This document shows positions 26,901-37,457 of a stretch of DNA of 64,000 nucleotides, piece after piece. The stretch is from Chrysomallon squamiferum (taxonomy: Eukaryota; Mollusca; Gastropoda; Neomphalida; Peltospiridae), in contig CM022672.1 of the NCBI GenBank assembly GCA_012295275.1, positions 22,389,128 to 22,453,127 on the forward strand, read 5' to 3'. A program made the translations under genes and the position numbers. The notes beneath the pieces are model-generated. The model saw only the letters and a list, made by a program, of their open reading frames with translations. It did not search any database and was not told the origin of the DNA. How positions within the stretch are numbered: position 1 is the first letter of the stretch; each line of letters begins with the position of its first letter.

Positions 26901-27367
26901 AGGTTGGTTTATTTAGTTTATAACCATTCAGAGCCAATCCTCAGAACAGCCAAAATAGAATTTTGTTTATTTAGAATGTAACCATTCAGAGCTGATATTT
27001 TAAAGAAAGAAAATGATTTTCACCACCCAAAATCAATACTGCAAACAGCCAAAATAGGGGTATGATTACCATTCAGTCACTTAAATGTAACTGACATTTT
27101 ACATTTTTGTTGTTTTTTTTCACAAAAATTGATCTGATAAAAATATTTCTTTATTGATCTTTTTTTTTTTAAATTAATATTTATTAATCTTTTTTTCTAT
27201 TTTATTTTTAATTTTAATTATTTTTTTTATTTTTGAAATTAATTTATTTATATATTTGTTTTCTTACTATAAATATATCTATGTAATCTTTAATGTTTCT
27301 TTTAACTGATTTTTATATATATTTTTTTTTTTCACAGAGATTGAGAAATGTTCCATTGACAGATTAA
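3517..27367 (+). CDS. PNPLA6: Neuropathy target esterase / patatin-like phospholipase domain protein 6/7 (33 exons, complete)
   Basis: This is a lysophospholipase of the NTE / swiss cheese family, which deacylates lysophosphatidylcholine and phosphatidylcholine at the ER. Exons: 3517-3591, 7005-7086, 7602-7690, 7898-7989, 8367-8510, 8745-8904, 9318-9398, 9691-9752, 10200-10266, 11118-11198, 12530-12686, 13635-13759, 14709-14849, 15219-15296, 15784-15858, 16110-16243, 16987-17118, 17383-17556, 18290-18552, 18978-19041, 19411-19579, 20056-20238, 20674-20792, 21475-21631, 22022-22085, 22470-22592, 23017-23133, 23728-23876, 24964-25116, 25606-25722, 26215-26323, 26651-26835, 27338-27367. All phases close, giving 3,951 nt or 1,316 residues, close to human PNPLA6. 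Order: membrane anchor (about 26-47), three cNMP-binding-like domains (about 165-290, 460-570, 575-690), patatin domain (about 905-1075) with GGGGARG, Ser941 in GTSMG and Asp1061 in DGG. The Ser-Asp spacing of 120 equals the human one as I recall it. The 3517 ATG (AAAATGG) has a better context than the in-frame ATG at 3493. Invertebrates usually have one gene for the vertebrate PNPLA6/PNPLA7 pair, so the symbol is shared. Confidence 0.95.
8367..11198 (+). CDS. PNPLA6: PNPLA6/7 exons 5-10: first cyclic-nucleotide-binding-like domain
   Basis: Exon 5 ends in [13 protein letters not shown], the conserved lead into the first domain. Exon 6 (8745-8904) has [14 protein letters not shown] and [14 protein letters not shown]. 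Exons 7-9 give the [14 protein letters not shown] loop and the rest of the barrel. Exon 10 (11118-11198) has the helix [20 protein letters not shown], nearly as in vertebrates. In this family the domains fold like cAMP sites but nucleotide binding is doubtful. The fly protein has been described as a non-canonical PKA regulatory subunit. Exon 5 is followed by a GC donor. Confidence 0.9.
8511..8744 (+). other. PNPLA6: GC-AG intron in PNPLA6/7
   Basis: The exon must end at GTCAG (8510) to join the next exon as VRVFGHLEK in frame. The intron starts with gcaaat rather than gt and ends in ttttacag. Reading through the boundary meets an in-frame TAA at once, and no GT donor nearby restores the conserved residues. 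GC-AG introns are a known minor class handled by the major spliceosome and often have a strong AG before the donor, as here. Confidence 0.85.
11191..11640 (+). repeat. About five degenerate 90-bp tandem repeats spanning the exon 10 donor
   Basis: The end of exon 10 plus its donor (AAAGCCT then gtacgtac) and following intron are repeated with drift. Clear copies have donors at 11465 (ATCCT|gtacatac) and 11557 (AAGCCT|gtacatac), 92 bp apart. Each later copy also contains an acceptor-like ttcttcatcag or ttttcatcag exactly 24 nt before its donor. The first full unit starts inside the real exon. Confidence 0.75.
12530..14849 (+). CDS. PNPLA6: PNPLA6/7 exons 11-13: disordered linker between the first two binding domains
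   Basis: Exons 12530-12686, 13635-13759 and 14709-14849 encode a Ser/Gln/Lys-rich stretch of about 140 residues. It ends in [18 protein letters not shown], which matches the conserved helix before the second cyclic-nucleotide-like domain (vertebrate form AAKQELAKLMRIED). This linker is the most variable part of the family, so these boundaries rest mainly on splice consensus and frame closure. Confidence 0.8.
15219..16243 (+). CDS. PNPLA6: PNPLA6/7 exons 14-16: second cyclic-nucleotide-binding-like domain
   Basis: Exon 14 (15219-15296) gives [18 protein letters not shown]. Exon 15 (15784-15858) gives [14 protein letters not shown]. Exon 16 (16110-16243) gives [21 protein letters not shown], the phosphate-cassette region of this domain. 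The order and spacing agree with the vertebrate proteins. The acceptor of exon 15 is preceded by a hexanucleotide microsatellite that supplies its polypyrimidine tract. Confidence 0.9.
15735..15783 (+). repeat. (TTTATC)n microsatellite acting as polypyrimidine tract of exon 15
   Basis: Six or so copies of a TTTATC unit run from 15735 to 15774 and are followed directly by ttttgtgcag and the exon at 15784. The repeat is the only pyrimidine-rich stretch in front of this acceptor, so its length probably sets acceptor strength. Confidence 0.7.
16690..16995 (+). repeat. Degenerate 62-63-bp tandem repeats spanning the exon 17 acceptor
   Basis: About five copies of a unit with a GAATTAAAACTAAAATTTG-like core and a TCAGATAATGA-like core lead up to the true acceptor at 16986. 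A decoy acceptor, ttttcag before TCAGATCATGAATG, lies at 16860, two periods upstream. The exon start GATAATGAGTG is itself the last, partial unit. Confidence 0.65.
16987..18552 (+). CDS. PNPLA6: PNPLA6/7 exons 17-19: third cyclic-nucleotide-binding-like domain
   Basis: Exon 17 (16987-17118) encodes [20 protein letters not shown]. Exon 18 (17383-17556) encodes [18 protein letters not shown] and [22 protein letters not shown], the best preserved phosphate-binding-like cassette of the three domains. Exon 19 (18290-18552), the largest exon, encodes [21 protein letters not shown] and [14 protein letters not shown]-type sequence leading into the region before the esterase domain. All match PNPLA6/7 closely. 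Confidence 0.93.
18978..20238 (+). CDS. PNPLA6: PNPLA6/7 exons 20-22: conserved region before the esterase domain
   Basis: Exons 18978-19041, 19411-19579 and 20056-20238 encode [54 protein letters not shown] and [21 protein letters not shown]. These line up residue for residue with the vertebrate segment between the third binding-like domain and the patatin domain. The 19579 donor is duplicated 113 bp downstream. Confidence 0.93.
19574..19800 (+). repeat. 113-bp tandem duplication carrying the exon 21 donor
   Basis: GGAGAG|gtataacatgatag at the true donor (exon end 19579) recurs as GGAGAG|gtatagcatgatag at 19687, and the following gacacataaacat block recurs at the same spacing. The second copy is a complete decoy donor. 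Confidence 0.8.
20674..23876 (+). CDS. PNPLA6: PNPLA6/7 exons 23-28: patatin catalytic domain
   Basis: This is the Ser/Asp-dyad phospholipase core. The oxyanion-hole loop GGGGARG (about residues 911-917) is split by the 20793-21474 intron. The nucleophile Ser941 lies in [12 protein letters not shown] (exon 21475-21631). [14 protein letters not shown] is in exon 22470-22592. The catalytic Asp1061 lies in [14 protein letters not shown], whose last residues are split by a GC-AG intron after 23133. Exon 23728-23876 gives [16 protein letters not shown] and [13 protein letters not shown]. Both catalytic residues are intact, so an active enzyme is expected. Confidence 0.95.
23134..23727 (+). other. 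PNPLA6: Second GC-AG intron in PNPLA6/7, with a hairpin inside
   Basis: The exon ends CTACCAG at 23133 and the intron begins gcatgag. The next exon starts CTGATG at 23728, giving the conserved NLPAD in frame. The intron also contains a 23-bp inverted repeat (23273-23295 with 23367-23389, 22 of 23 positions pairing) and, from about 23450, roughly three degenerate 90-100-bp tandem units with a TTTTCACAGAATAT core. Confidence 0.85.
24281..24975 (+). repeat. About eight degenerate tandem repeats carrying decoy acceptors before exon 29
   Basis: The true junction cccag|GTTCCCGACATGACA (24963/24964) is preceded by a string of look-alikes such as ccaggtttctgacataaca, ccaggttcttgacataact and caaagttcctaacacaaca. 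Most are followed by an AAACATCTATCATTTA-like block, and many by a CATCTAAAATGTT-like block. Units are roughly 70-130 bp. The exon start is the last member of the array. Confidence 0.8.
24964..27367 (+). CDS. PNPLA6: PNPLA6/7 exons 29-33: C-terminal region and acidic tail
   Basis: Exon 24964-25116 encodes [18 protein letters not shown] and [13 protein letters not shown]. Exon 25606-25722 encodes [14 protein letters not shown]. Exon 26215-26323 encodes [14 protein letters not shown]. Exon 26651-26835 is a Glu/Asp-rich tail starting [14 protein letters not shown]. The last coding exon (27338-27367) supplies RLRNVPLTD and a TAA. The vertebrate proteins end in a similar acidic then short basic tail. 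The 26835 donor is duplicated downstream. Confidence 0.9.
26799..27060 (+). repeat. 58-67-bp tandem repeats copying the end of exon 32 and its donor
   Basis: The exon end, from CCATTCAGAGCCC through AGCCAAAATAGAG|gttggt, recurs at 26866 with a full decoy donor at 26903. It recurs again at 26924 and 26982 with decayed donors. Not splicing at 26835 runs into an in-frame TGA within six codons. Confidence 0.85.
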
Positions 27368-29060
27368 GAATCTTACTAAGTTCCACTATATCAAAGACAA
27401 AATTATTTGGTGCACACCTAAAACTTATCACAGTTTGAGTGAGGGCCTGAAAGCAGCCTGCATGGTTTGAAATCATTATTCACTGCTTCACAGACCTGGA
27501 AGTTTTGTAAAGAGAACTAAGCTTAAAATTAATATGACTTCATAATTCATAACAAGTTTACATGTTTGCCTATAGAAGATTGATTATATAAATTATATTT
27601 AAAAATTAATTTTTATTACTTCTGTGGTTCAGGCCAGTTTTTCATTCTGCAGTACAGAAATAAGATAAATACTAACTTTTGTTATGTGCTTTTGACGAAT
27701 CACTTCTGTGTGAAAATATGTTGTTGTTTTTTTGTAGTATATTAATATAAAATGTGTGATATGTGTATAATCACTTCTGTGTGAAAATATGTGGGGTTTT
27801 TTGTAGTATATTAATATGAAATGTGTGATATATACGTATAATTATATATGATCTGTGGTTTTCATAAGACATAACTATTTAGTGTGTAACATATGGATTG
27901 TGGTACACACTCAATTATGGATGGTTAAAAGCGATCTATGATTGTAACAGAATGTCTCAATTATGAACATAATTATACATACTACTAATTTTTTTTTTAG
28001 TTATTTACTTCTGTGTGTGTGCGTGTGTGTGGATATATATGAACATGTGGACTACATTGATTGTTAGCACAAAATAAATATTAGACATTTGCATTGTTAC
28101 TTAAGTTGATTTATCTTTTTATCTCAAACACATGTATATACATCTATAAGAAACCTTTTTCAATAAGACAAATATACATTCTTACATATATACATATAAT
28201 TTTTTTTTTTTTCAAGTTGTTTTTTGTCAGTGATATATATATATATATTAAAGAACATGGATGAAAGAATACCCAGGAAGAGATATCAGTTTTAATTTAC
28301 ATTGTGTAGAAAGTAACATGTAAAAACTGCGACCAAGCACAGGAAAACCTGAGCTAATTTATGGCACTAACTTGTTTAGTTGTGGCTCAGGCCTTTTTTT
28401 CTAAAACAATGACAGTAACTGGTTTACATGGCTCAATGGCCTGGTTTTTTCAAATTAACACCTCATGTTTTCAGTTAACATTCATGTTTAGAGCATGCAA
28501 GTGTTGTATGTTTGCAGATGTCCACATGTTGGAATTAATTATCAGACATGTTTGATTGATAATTAGGAAAAAAAAGAGTTGTTATTAGGAATGTCAGTGA
28601 AACATTTTTATGGTTTCTTTTTTCTTCGTCTTCTTCCTTTTTTCTTCATTTCCCATTACTGAAAAAGCAAACAGCTTTAAATGTTAAATTGGTAACTTGC
28701 TGCTGTTTTACTTTAAGGTAAATTTAAATGTTAATTTAAGATAATTTGCTTTAATTTTTTTCTTTTTATGAATAATGCTTTAAGTGGGTTTTTTCAAGTG
28801 TTACTTTTGCTTTTAATGTTTATTTAAGGGTAATTTGCTTTAACAAGGGGAAGTCAGATTATTCTCTCTATTATGTTTATTTGTGTAAAAACATTCCTAA
28901 ACATATTTTTTTCAGGCACGACATCGTAAACTATAAGTTTATAAGTTAGATCTTAATGCAGTATGTATCAGTGTGTTGTAAAGTTATTGAAGCTGAATGT
29001 TGTATCTATGAAAACAGCTTTTTAAATAAATATTTAGTCACAGTAAAAATATATGTAGAT
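27368..29060 (+). other. Probable 3' UTR of PNPLA6/7
   Basis: Non-coding sequence after the TAA. Candidate AATAAA hexamers lie at 28073-28078 and 29025-29030; which is used cannot be told. A two-copy tandem repeat of about 70 bp (unit begins ATCACTTCTGTGTGAAAATATG) lies at about 27700-27840. Confidence 0.45.
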
Positions 29061-32000
29061 AACAATCATGCTAAAATTAATTTTGTTTCAGTAGATTTTT
29101 TTAGCAAATTGTGCATTTTTCATTAGAATGTATCAATTTATTAAAATTTATTTTAATTCATGTAATTGCTAAATATACCTTTTAAAACTGTTCGTAAAAA
29201 GATGAATAATTACGTTATCATTCAAAAAGTAACAAAAGAAACCTTGTAAAAGATAAATTTATTTTACTCTTGTGGGTTTTTTGGGGGAGCAGTTAGTTTT
29301 TGTAATTTGAACTTTTTGTTATGTATATTTATGTATAATTGTTATTTGTTTTTATGTAAGCCATGTGTTTGTTGCATTGTTAAAAATAATTCTGTTTAAC
29401 TTTTTAATATGTATGTGATAAAAAAAAATTGGGAAACTGGGATTGTTCAATAGACTCTTTTAATAACATGCTATTTTAATCAAGGTTTTTGTGAAGAGGA
29501 GTTTGAAGATGTTTTTTGTTTTTGGGGGTATCTGATAGGGGTTTCATGTTGGGTTTTTTACTTCATGTTTAATATGAAAACAATTAATTAGTAATGATTA
29601 ACAAATTGGCCCTTTTAACTACAATAGTTTTAGAATAATCAGCTTTTTAATTATAATATTTTTTTTATTATTTATTGTTAATAAGTGACCTTTTATGGGG
29701 TTTCTGTATTTTGTTTTATTTGTTTTGATTTTTGTATTCTCAGGTTCATTTGTTACATTACAGTGTAGGTTTGTTATTCTGAGCATTCATCTGGAGATGG
29801 AGAATCTTTTTTACTAAACGTTGTTTGTTTATTTTTATTATTATTAAATTGTTTGTTTTTTCCCCCATAAATTACTGCTGTTAACAATGTAAAAAGCTTT
29901 TTGATCTGTACATGAGTCAAGCACTACATGAAACAGAACAGAATCTGTGATAATTGTTTGCATATAATTCACACAATTAAGTATTATATATGCATATCAT
30001 TGCTGTTTCTTTCATTAACTGTATTACAAAAAATGTGCCTTATCTTTTATTTTTTTTTTTTTTTATTATTATTTATCATCAGATTTTTTCTGGGGTTTTC
30101 TCTTGTTTTATTATTATTTGCTTCCTTTGTTACTTGAATTGTACTGTTATTTATTTTCTTCAAAATTCTTGAACAGACATTCAGCAAGAGGAATGGTACA
30201 GAAAACATAAGCACAGGATTTTGGATAATAAACAAGAGTTAATATTCTGATGTTTACATTTGTATAAAATTTAATATAATAATTATAATTGAAATGTTCC
30301 TCTATAGATCAAAAAAAAGAAGAAATTGCTGTCACAATATATTGATTAGATTTTATCAAAAAAAACACACATGATGCATTTTAATGTTTGCTTGAAGCAA
30401 CATGTTCACTAATTACAACCAGAACGTGTTTTTTTAACATATGTGTGTGCATATATATGGTTCTTGTTTATCAAGGAACAAAATAGATGTGTAACTGATA
30501 TCTATTTGCAAATAACATAATTTAATTGAATATTTCTTTCACTTTATTTTTTTTTCTTTTTATTATTTTTTTTCTTATCTGTCAATTTACAATTAAATGT
30601 TATATATGTAAATAATAACTGTTTTAATGGGATCATTTCCAAAATAATGTCACAGGCTGAGCCTAGATTGAAAATGTTCTCTTTAGGTAGCTGGGGATTT
30701 GTTTTGTTTTGTTGTTTTTGGTGATTTTTTTGTTGACTTGTTTTTGTTTTTTGAGGAACTTTGAGGATTTTTTTTTTTTTTTTTTTTTTTTGTCGTCAGA
30801 CTATAATAACTCTGAGATAAATTTAATTGAAAACATAAATCATGCAGGTTCAATTGCTGTTAATTTGAAAAATATGTAATCTATAATGTCATTTTACTAT
30901 CGAGTATTATTTAGTTGTTGTTGTACAAAAACTGAGCAGAGGTGTGTGCATGCATGTGTGACTGGGTTCATCTAAATTATCTGTTAAAATCCAAATAATT
31001 CTAATTCTTATTTGTAATTGTAACAAGTGTTAACTAGTTAGAATTATTTAGATTGTCAAAATTCAGTTAAAATTAGTCCCCACAAAAATAAAATCTCAGT
31101 TTTAGTTCAGTTATAAATGTGATGATCCTGTTAATCAAACCTTCTCTACAGCTGTGTTTTTGAACAGATACTCCCTCTATGATTCTTTTGTTTCTAATTA
31201 TTATACACAACATGCAAAAAGAAATGTATTATAATTTTGTTACTTTGATCCATATTTCAACAAAATGGTCAAAGTCATTAAAAACAAAACAAAGGACATC
31301 AAATGTTTGATTATTAGATTTATTTCTGATCTTCATGTCCCAAAAAACAACAAAAAAAATGTTATTGTTCATGTTTATTTTCTTTCTAAACTCCATACCA
31401 TGAAAGTTATTTATAGAAATATTTAATAATATAGTGCCATACTTTACTATTGCATTTTTGCGTTATGATATTGCCATATTCATACTGTAAAGTTGTTACA
31501 TTTGTACTACATGTATTGACTTTATTGAATAGAGGTTTGTAACATCAAATGTAATTGAATTGTAATTGATCGAATGCAGTCATCATGTCAGTCATTTATG
31601 TATGAAAACTATTAAATACAGCAGCAATTCAGTTACGACAGAATACATATTATTTCCATTACAGCTGCAGTTACATTTACACTGATACTGTAATTTGTTA
31701 CACAGTTGCGAATTACAGTCATATTGGACCACAAACATGGTTTGGACCTGTGTGTTTGTGCACTGGAGCATTTGTGAGAATGAGATCTAAATCTGAACAT
31801 AATTTTTTTTTCTTTCCAGTATGTCATGAATACTTTGTATGTTTTATGGCAGAAATGATGTGCTCAAACAATTATTAAAATCAACATTTGCACTATATTT
31901 TTATTTATGGTGGTCATAATTATTTAAAACTTGTATTACTATTAACAGTTTTTCTTTATTTCTGTATGTATTGTTTATATTCTACATCTGTGAAACATAA

Positions 32001-32600
32001 GGAATGCTTAAGTAGTAAAGCGTTTATTTGACAAGAATGTCATTTCTGGTACCAACTTGATCAGTGCAGACAAGAATGAGCTCTGATATTTCATGGAAAC
32101 TTACTAATTGGTTTGATAATGGCTTACGTATTTTTGTGTTTAACTGGAAGCTGTGATATATTAACCATGATTTTAGTCCAGTATACTATCTAGTTTATAT
32201 TCTTTGTCTCTGAAGTGAGCTGTTGCAAGCGTGATAGTTGTGTGAATCTCTGCAAAAAAAAAAAAAAAAAAAAAAAAACACTTGAATGGTTATGTTTTTA
32301 TGTTTTATATTATTAGAATTACAATACCTGAGGTATGCAACAAAAACGATATGTGTGTATATTATCTCAGTGATTATGATTTGTGCTTTATCAATGCAAT
32401 ATCTTCTTTTTGTATGTCAATGCTTACTGAAATAAACTATATCTATTTTAGACTGACATCTGTTTTCTTTTTATATTACATAGACCAACTTATAAAATTG
32501 GATTGTTCTCAAAACGTTTTTTTTATTTAAATTGCTACTTAAGTAAAGATATATGTGAGTAACAGGGCCTCAAGAGAAATTTTGCAAAGGTTTTTCTCAA
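29061..32600. other. AT-rich intergenic or extended 3' UTR, no gene seen
   Basis: Low-complexity DNA with many poly(T) and poly(A) runs, including poly(A) at about 32253-32278. The short open frames here have low-complexity or unrecognised translations. Nothing supports a gene. Confidence 0.5.
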
Positions 32601-34100
32601 AATACTAATAAAAAGAAGTAAGTGCAGTGGGAAAAGTACAGTGGTATTTGTGTGTGTGAATGTAAGTGTATGTCAGGCTGAGAGTAGTACAAAGTGACTG
32701 TTCTCGAGGCAGATTTGGATGTTGCATGGTTGCTGTGGGGCCTTTCTTAGCTCTTGGGCCCTGAAACAAAGTACTAGTTGGACACCTTATCCTACACCCT
32801 GGTGAATAACATTCAGTACGACTAACTGCTGCACATCTTTCAAAAACACAGTTTGAATCCTACTTTTGGACTAAAGCATCAAGTGCTTTTATTTTTACGC
32901 AGTGAATTGTCTGTAGATGCTACCTCTTGTAAAACAGAAAAACAGCCAAATCTCTATGTAATGAATCCCAATAAAATTGCCATCCCGTTTGTCACTCCAA
33001 AAAGGCTTCAGCAGCTGTCTGTATCTACTGCAGGCATGAGCAACCTTTTTCGAGAAGCTTATTTGTCATACAGTTTATAACAACACAGGTCAATGTTTAG
33101 TGCACACTTAATTATCTGCCCATTACCTGGATAAAAAAAAAATGGTATGATCCCACATTGTTCTATATTGTATGACTACTGGCAATAAATAAATGAAAGA
33201 AAGGCTTATAATCATTTATGCATTTTTTTTCATCCAGATAACTTGATCACTTAAGTAAGTTTCAGGAGGTAGCCTACAGCATCTAAGAACTGAAGGGGTG
33301 TCTTGACTCTCTGCTGCAGTTGATGCTTGAGTCTAACTAGTCTGTTTTCCATCAGTAGTCAAGAGGAAAGGGTGGCCATCAGCAGTCACTGTCCATTCTC
33401 CAGTAAGGTCCATGTTGGATTTTGTCAGGGGAAGTGCAGGGATCTGCTTCTGTCGATGTCTGTACAGTGCACTGCTCAAATTTCAAAACATGTTTCCTTC
33501 AAAGTCCTTATCCTTTTTAAGTGCAACATCTCCATATAATTGGAGTAACCATGAACTCATGCTGCCCACCGGAGTTGTGATTAGTTAGCAGTGAGACGCA
33601 GCCAAGACTAGTTGATCATTCCCCACACAGGGGTGCCCAGCTTACTTACTGCTTGACTGCTTTCCAAATTATATTACTGTTGACAATATGACTAGTGACC
33701 ATATGACTTTTTGGAGGATACCTATTCAAGAAGCAGTGGTTGCAGAGTTCTGGTGGTGCCCAGGGCAAAGACTCAAGTATAAGACCTAGTACTGAGATAT
33801 ATTATGAGAAAGGAAGATATTTTGAATATGTCAACACAGATGAAACATAAAATAAACGCTTTATTTGATTAAAATATAAATCAACCAAATTTATTAAGTT
33901 CTTTTCCCCAAAAGTATCCTCCCACCTATTAGATGCCCGAGGCCACCGCCCCTTCGCCCCCCCCCTCTGCACAATACTGTCAAGAATTTTATTGTTTTGA
34001 CATATTAATACCTCCTCGTCAAGACATACATATATTTCAGTAACTATAAAAATGTTACGTAACTCTACAAACAAACAACATGATTCCCTCCCAATTCATG
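32600..34100. other. More complex, less AT-rich intergenic block, possible old repeat
   Basis: Base composition and complexity differ from the flanks, including a C-run region at about 33940-33965. No protein family was recognised, including in the 90-residue minus-strand open frame at 33802-34074. It may be the remains of interspersed repeats. Confidence 0.3.
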
Positions 34101-34859
34101 TATTTTGTATTGCAACATATAACAAGTTAATGTTTTCCCGAAAATACTGACAAAAGAATCTTAAATATAACCACTATGTTGGCAGCATCCATGTCTGTGC
34201 TGCCCACCGTGTCAGCGGTCTCCATTGCCTAGACCGTCTAATAATTTATGCATAATTTATGTTAATTATTTTAATACATGGCGTCATATTAAACCACGTG
34301 AAAACAATAACGTTGCCGCAATGCGCCTCTTAGTCTGTTTTCGACAACAAAAAAAAAAAATGTAATTATGAAGAATAAGAAAAACTGTAGCCTTTTTTTT
34401 TTTTTTTTTATTATATCCTTTGACTAAGAATTATGTTTTTAAAAACTATTGTAAATCAGTATAAATGTTTCTTTCATAGTCAGCTCTACGCTGGATGTTC
34501 AAGAGTCGGAAATGGAAATAATTTATTCATCCTCACCCCAAATGGAAAAACCAAGAATGTATAAATTATATATCAATGTCTAGAAATAAAAATGTATGTT
34601 ATCATAAACCCATAAATTATTATTTTAGCTTTTAATTACAGTGATATGTGGAATACATTTCATTAATGCACGATGAAGATCCTTTATTCGAAACTCGGAA
34701 ATTCTAAACTTTTTGGAGCAGCCGAGATTGCGATATGTCATAGTTTTCTGATAGATTATGTATAAATTTATTAATATTATATAAAATACCTGTGGAGTAT
34801 CTCTCCACGCTGTATCCAAAATACCAATGAAATGAGTTTTCTGTTCAGAAAATCCGAAA

Positions 34860-34899
<40 letters not shown>

Positions 34900-35488
34900 G
34901 TTAAAATAAATAAATAAATAAAATTTGAAATTATAAACATTCCGGGTCACAAGCATTTCGGACAAGGGATTTTCAACCTGTATTTAATTCCTCAGCAGAC
35001 TTAGAACATATACGACATTTTGCAGCTGAGTTGAATCCGAAGTTTCATTTAAAGTTATTATTGATTTATGATGTGAAAGAGATTAAAACGTGAAAAAAAA
35101 ACGGACAAACAAAGTGTTTGTGTGTGTATGTCATGTGTATCTGTCAGTCAGTAACTGCCATTAAGCCACATAAATCAGATGTTAACATGAAGTACTGATA
35201 CCGCCTGTAGAGTGTAGGTACAACTGAAAACGAGAAAATTTAAAACCTTTTTTCTTTTTTTCTTCTCTTTTTCAACTAACCTTATTTTGTTTTTTGTTTT
35301 TTAATTTTTGAAATATATATATATATATATTTTAATATAATATTTGCATATATGAATAAATATATAATAATTTTTCCAAACATTTTTTATTATTTGCATA
35401 CATGCGCATTTAAATATTACGATAATTAATTTTTTTATTTTATTCTTCATAATTTTGGTTTTATTTGTTTTATATTTTCTGCATAATG

Positions 35489-35566
<78 letters not shown>

Positions 35567-35840
35567 ACATTCTGGCCAACTAGATGAATTAAAGATTAAA
35601 ACAAATTATGAGGCTTAAAATAATCAATGACCATAACATTGTCTGCTTATTTACACTATATGACTTCAGTAACCTAAAACATATAAATTTTAAGTTTTCC
35701 TCCGCAATAATGTCTAAAATATGTATTATTTTTGTTTTCTATTGTTTATAAGCTAGCTTAAAGAAATAAAGACATAAAAATTAATATCTAGTTTGTATTT
35801 TAATTAACTACAGCTTTCGACATTAAAACTTTTAAGGTAG

Positions 35841-35883
<43 letters not shown>

Positions 35884-36030
35884 TTTTTTTTTTATATATA
35901 TATTTTTTTACTATATTTACATTTATTATAATAAATTTTGTTATTATTATTATTTATTTGTTTTACTTGTTTATATTTATTATAATAAATTAAATTTATT
36001 GCATTAAATTAATTTTTCTACTTACATTTC

Positions 36031-36065
<35 letters not shown>

Positions 36066-36401
36066 AGTAGAAGAAGAAAAGAAATCCAAATCCAGCTGCA
36101 ACTTAGCAAATTAATCTACTATCTAGTCATTCAATTGTTGACGTCGTTTATATATCGAGACATCGGACATCAATCACAGCAACGATACCATAATGTTTAC
36201 GTAATGTTTTCTATTTCTGTAAAGTTTAAACAGAATTTATAATGACTTATTCATATTTACACTTTCAAAATATTCATTAAAACGTTTGCTGAAGGTAGAT
36301 CAGTTATTTTATCTTGTAATATTATGCTTGTTGATTTATCTAAATAGTTAAAAATAATATAAAATAAATCCCAATTATAAATACACACATGTATCGTTCC
36401 G

Positions 36402-36454
<53 letters not shown>

Positions 36455-37415
36455 CTCGTTCATTAGTTTAGGCTATAACAGTTCAAGTTTAGCTAAGGTG
36501 TTCAAGTCACGAAATTTACTCAACCGGAATCGTGAACAAACTACCCAGACACGAGAAAAAAATAAAAAAGAAGTTCATCCTAATTTCTATTGCTGACGAT
36601 GTTATTTATGACGGGCATAAGGAAGTTAACTTAGCAGATGTCTGCTTGTTACAAAGAGTGTAGAATAGTAATATATTTTTCAAAGGAACAGTTATTAAAG
36701 CAAGCATAGTAAATATATGTGCAAATCTAGGGTTTGACAAAATATCTTTTCAGCGACATTTTTGAAATTATTTTGTCGTATGTATCGTACTAGTAATATT
36801 ACTAAACTAAAAATGGAGACTGAAGTAAAGATCGTTGTTAAGGACGATTCCATTTTCACAAGATCAGAAAAGGAATTAATTGAAAAAATATAAATTAAAA
36901 TAAAGTAAGTTAAATTTCATATCGCAGGTTAGCCATCATCCCTTTGAGTGGAGTGGTGACGGAAGTATTTATTTTATTGTTTCTTTTTTGGTTTTGATCT
37001 TTTTGTTATTAGTTTTGCTTCTTTTTTTAACGTCTTCTTCTTTTTCTTTTTTTTTTTTTTTTTTTTGGTGGGGTAGTTTTAATAATAGTGATATTAAAAA
37101 AAGGAAAAAAAAAAAGAAATTTATATAGGTATGTGTAGGTGTGTATTTGTATATAATAAATTGTGTGTGTGTATATTTTAAAATGTGCAGCGTGAGAGAC
37201 ATGATAGGAGCTCTTCCTGAATAATTATACCGGTAATAATAATAACAAAACGAAGATGAAGGTTTAATTATAATAAAAAATATACAATTTAGGATAAATT
37301 AATTTATTATAATATTTCAATGACAAACATCAACATCATGTTCCCATAAATATTCTTTAATTGTAAATATTACATATATTCCAGCTTTTATTTATTTATT
37401 TATATTTTGTTTCAG
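34101..37415. other. Intergenic region and probable CHPF promoter or 5' intron
   Basis: Contains (AAT)n at about 34862-34896, (CA)n then (GA)n at about 35492-35562, (ATTT)n at about 35850-35885, poly(A) at about 36033-36063 and (ATT)n at about 36410-36453. A CRE-like TGACGTCG sits at 36139-36146. A 45-bp copy of CHPF coding sequence lies at 37315-37360. The upstream non-coding exon of CHPF and its promoter are expected somewhere here but could not be placed. Confidence 0.4.
37315..37360 (+). repeat. Decayed local copy of a CHPF coding segment
   Basis: TTTCAATGACAAACATCAAC at 37315 and the following CATCATGTTCCCATAAATA match the coding sequence at 37856-37900 (which encodes FSDKHQRHVPINTL) with only a handful of differences, mostly G-to-A and C-to-T. 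It lies about 540 bp upstream, before the first coding exon, in the same orientation. Confidence 0.85.
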
Positions 37416-37457
37416 AAAATCTTACCAACAATTATGTATGAAAACTGATGGTAAACA
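37416..37457 (+). other. CHPF: 5' UTR part of the first coding exon of CHPF
   Basis: A good acceptor, tttgtttcag, ends at 37415, so the exon holding the start codon probably begins at 37416 and is spliced to an unseen upstream non-coding exon. The ATG at 37458 is preceded by AAACA. Confidence 0.5.

Noticed and set aside
33031-33045. CAGGCATGAGCAACC, resembling hAT transposon ends
   Set aside because: No matching inverted end or flanking 8-bp duplication was found.
32853-33080. 75-codon plus-strand open frame
   Set aside because: No recognised family, no splice context; treated as chance.
35301-35579. 92-codon minus-strand frame with Ser-Leu and Cys-Val runs
   Set aside because: Pure translation of adjacent (GA)n and (CA)n microsatellites.
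36813-36893. 26-codon open frame starting at an AAAATGG context upstream of CHPF
   Set aside because: Too short, and no splice partner or homology; could be an upstream open frame but cannot be supported.
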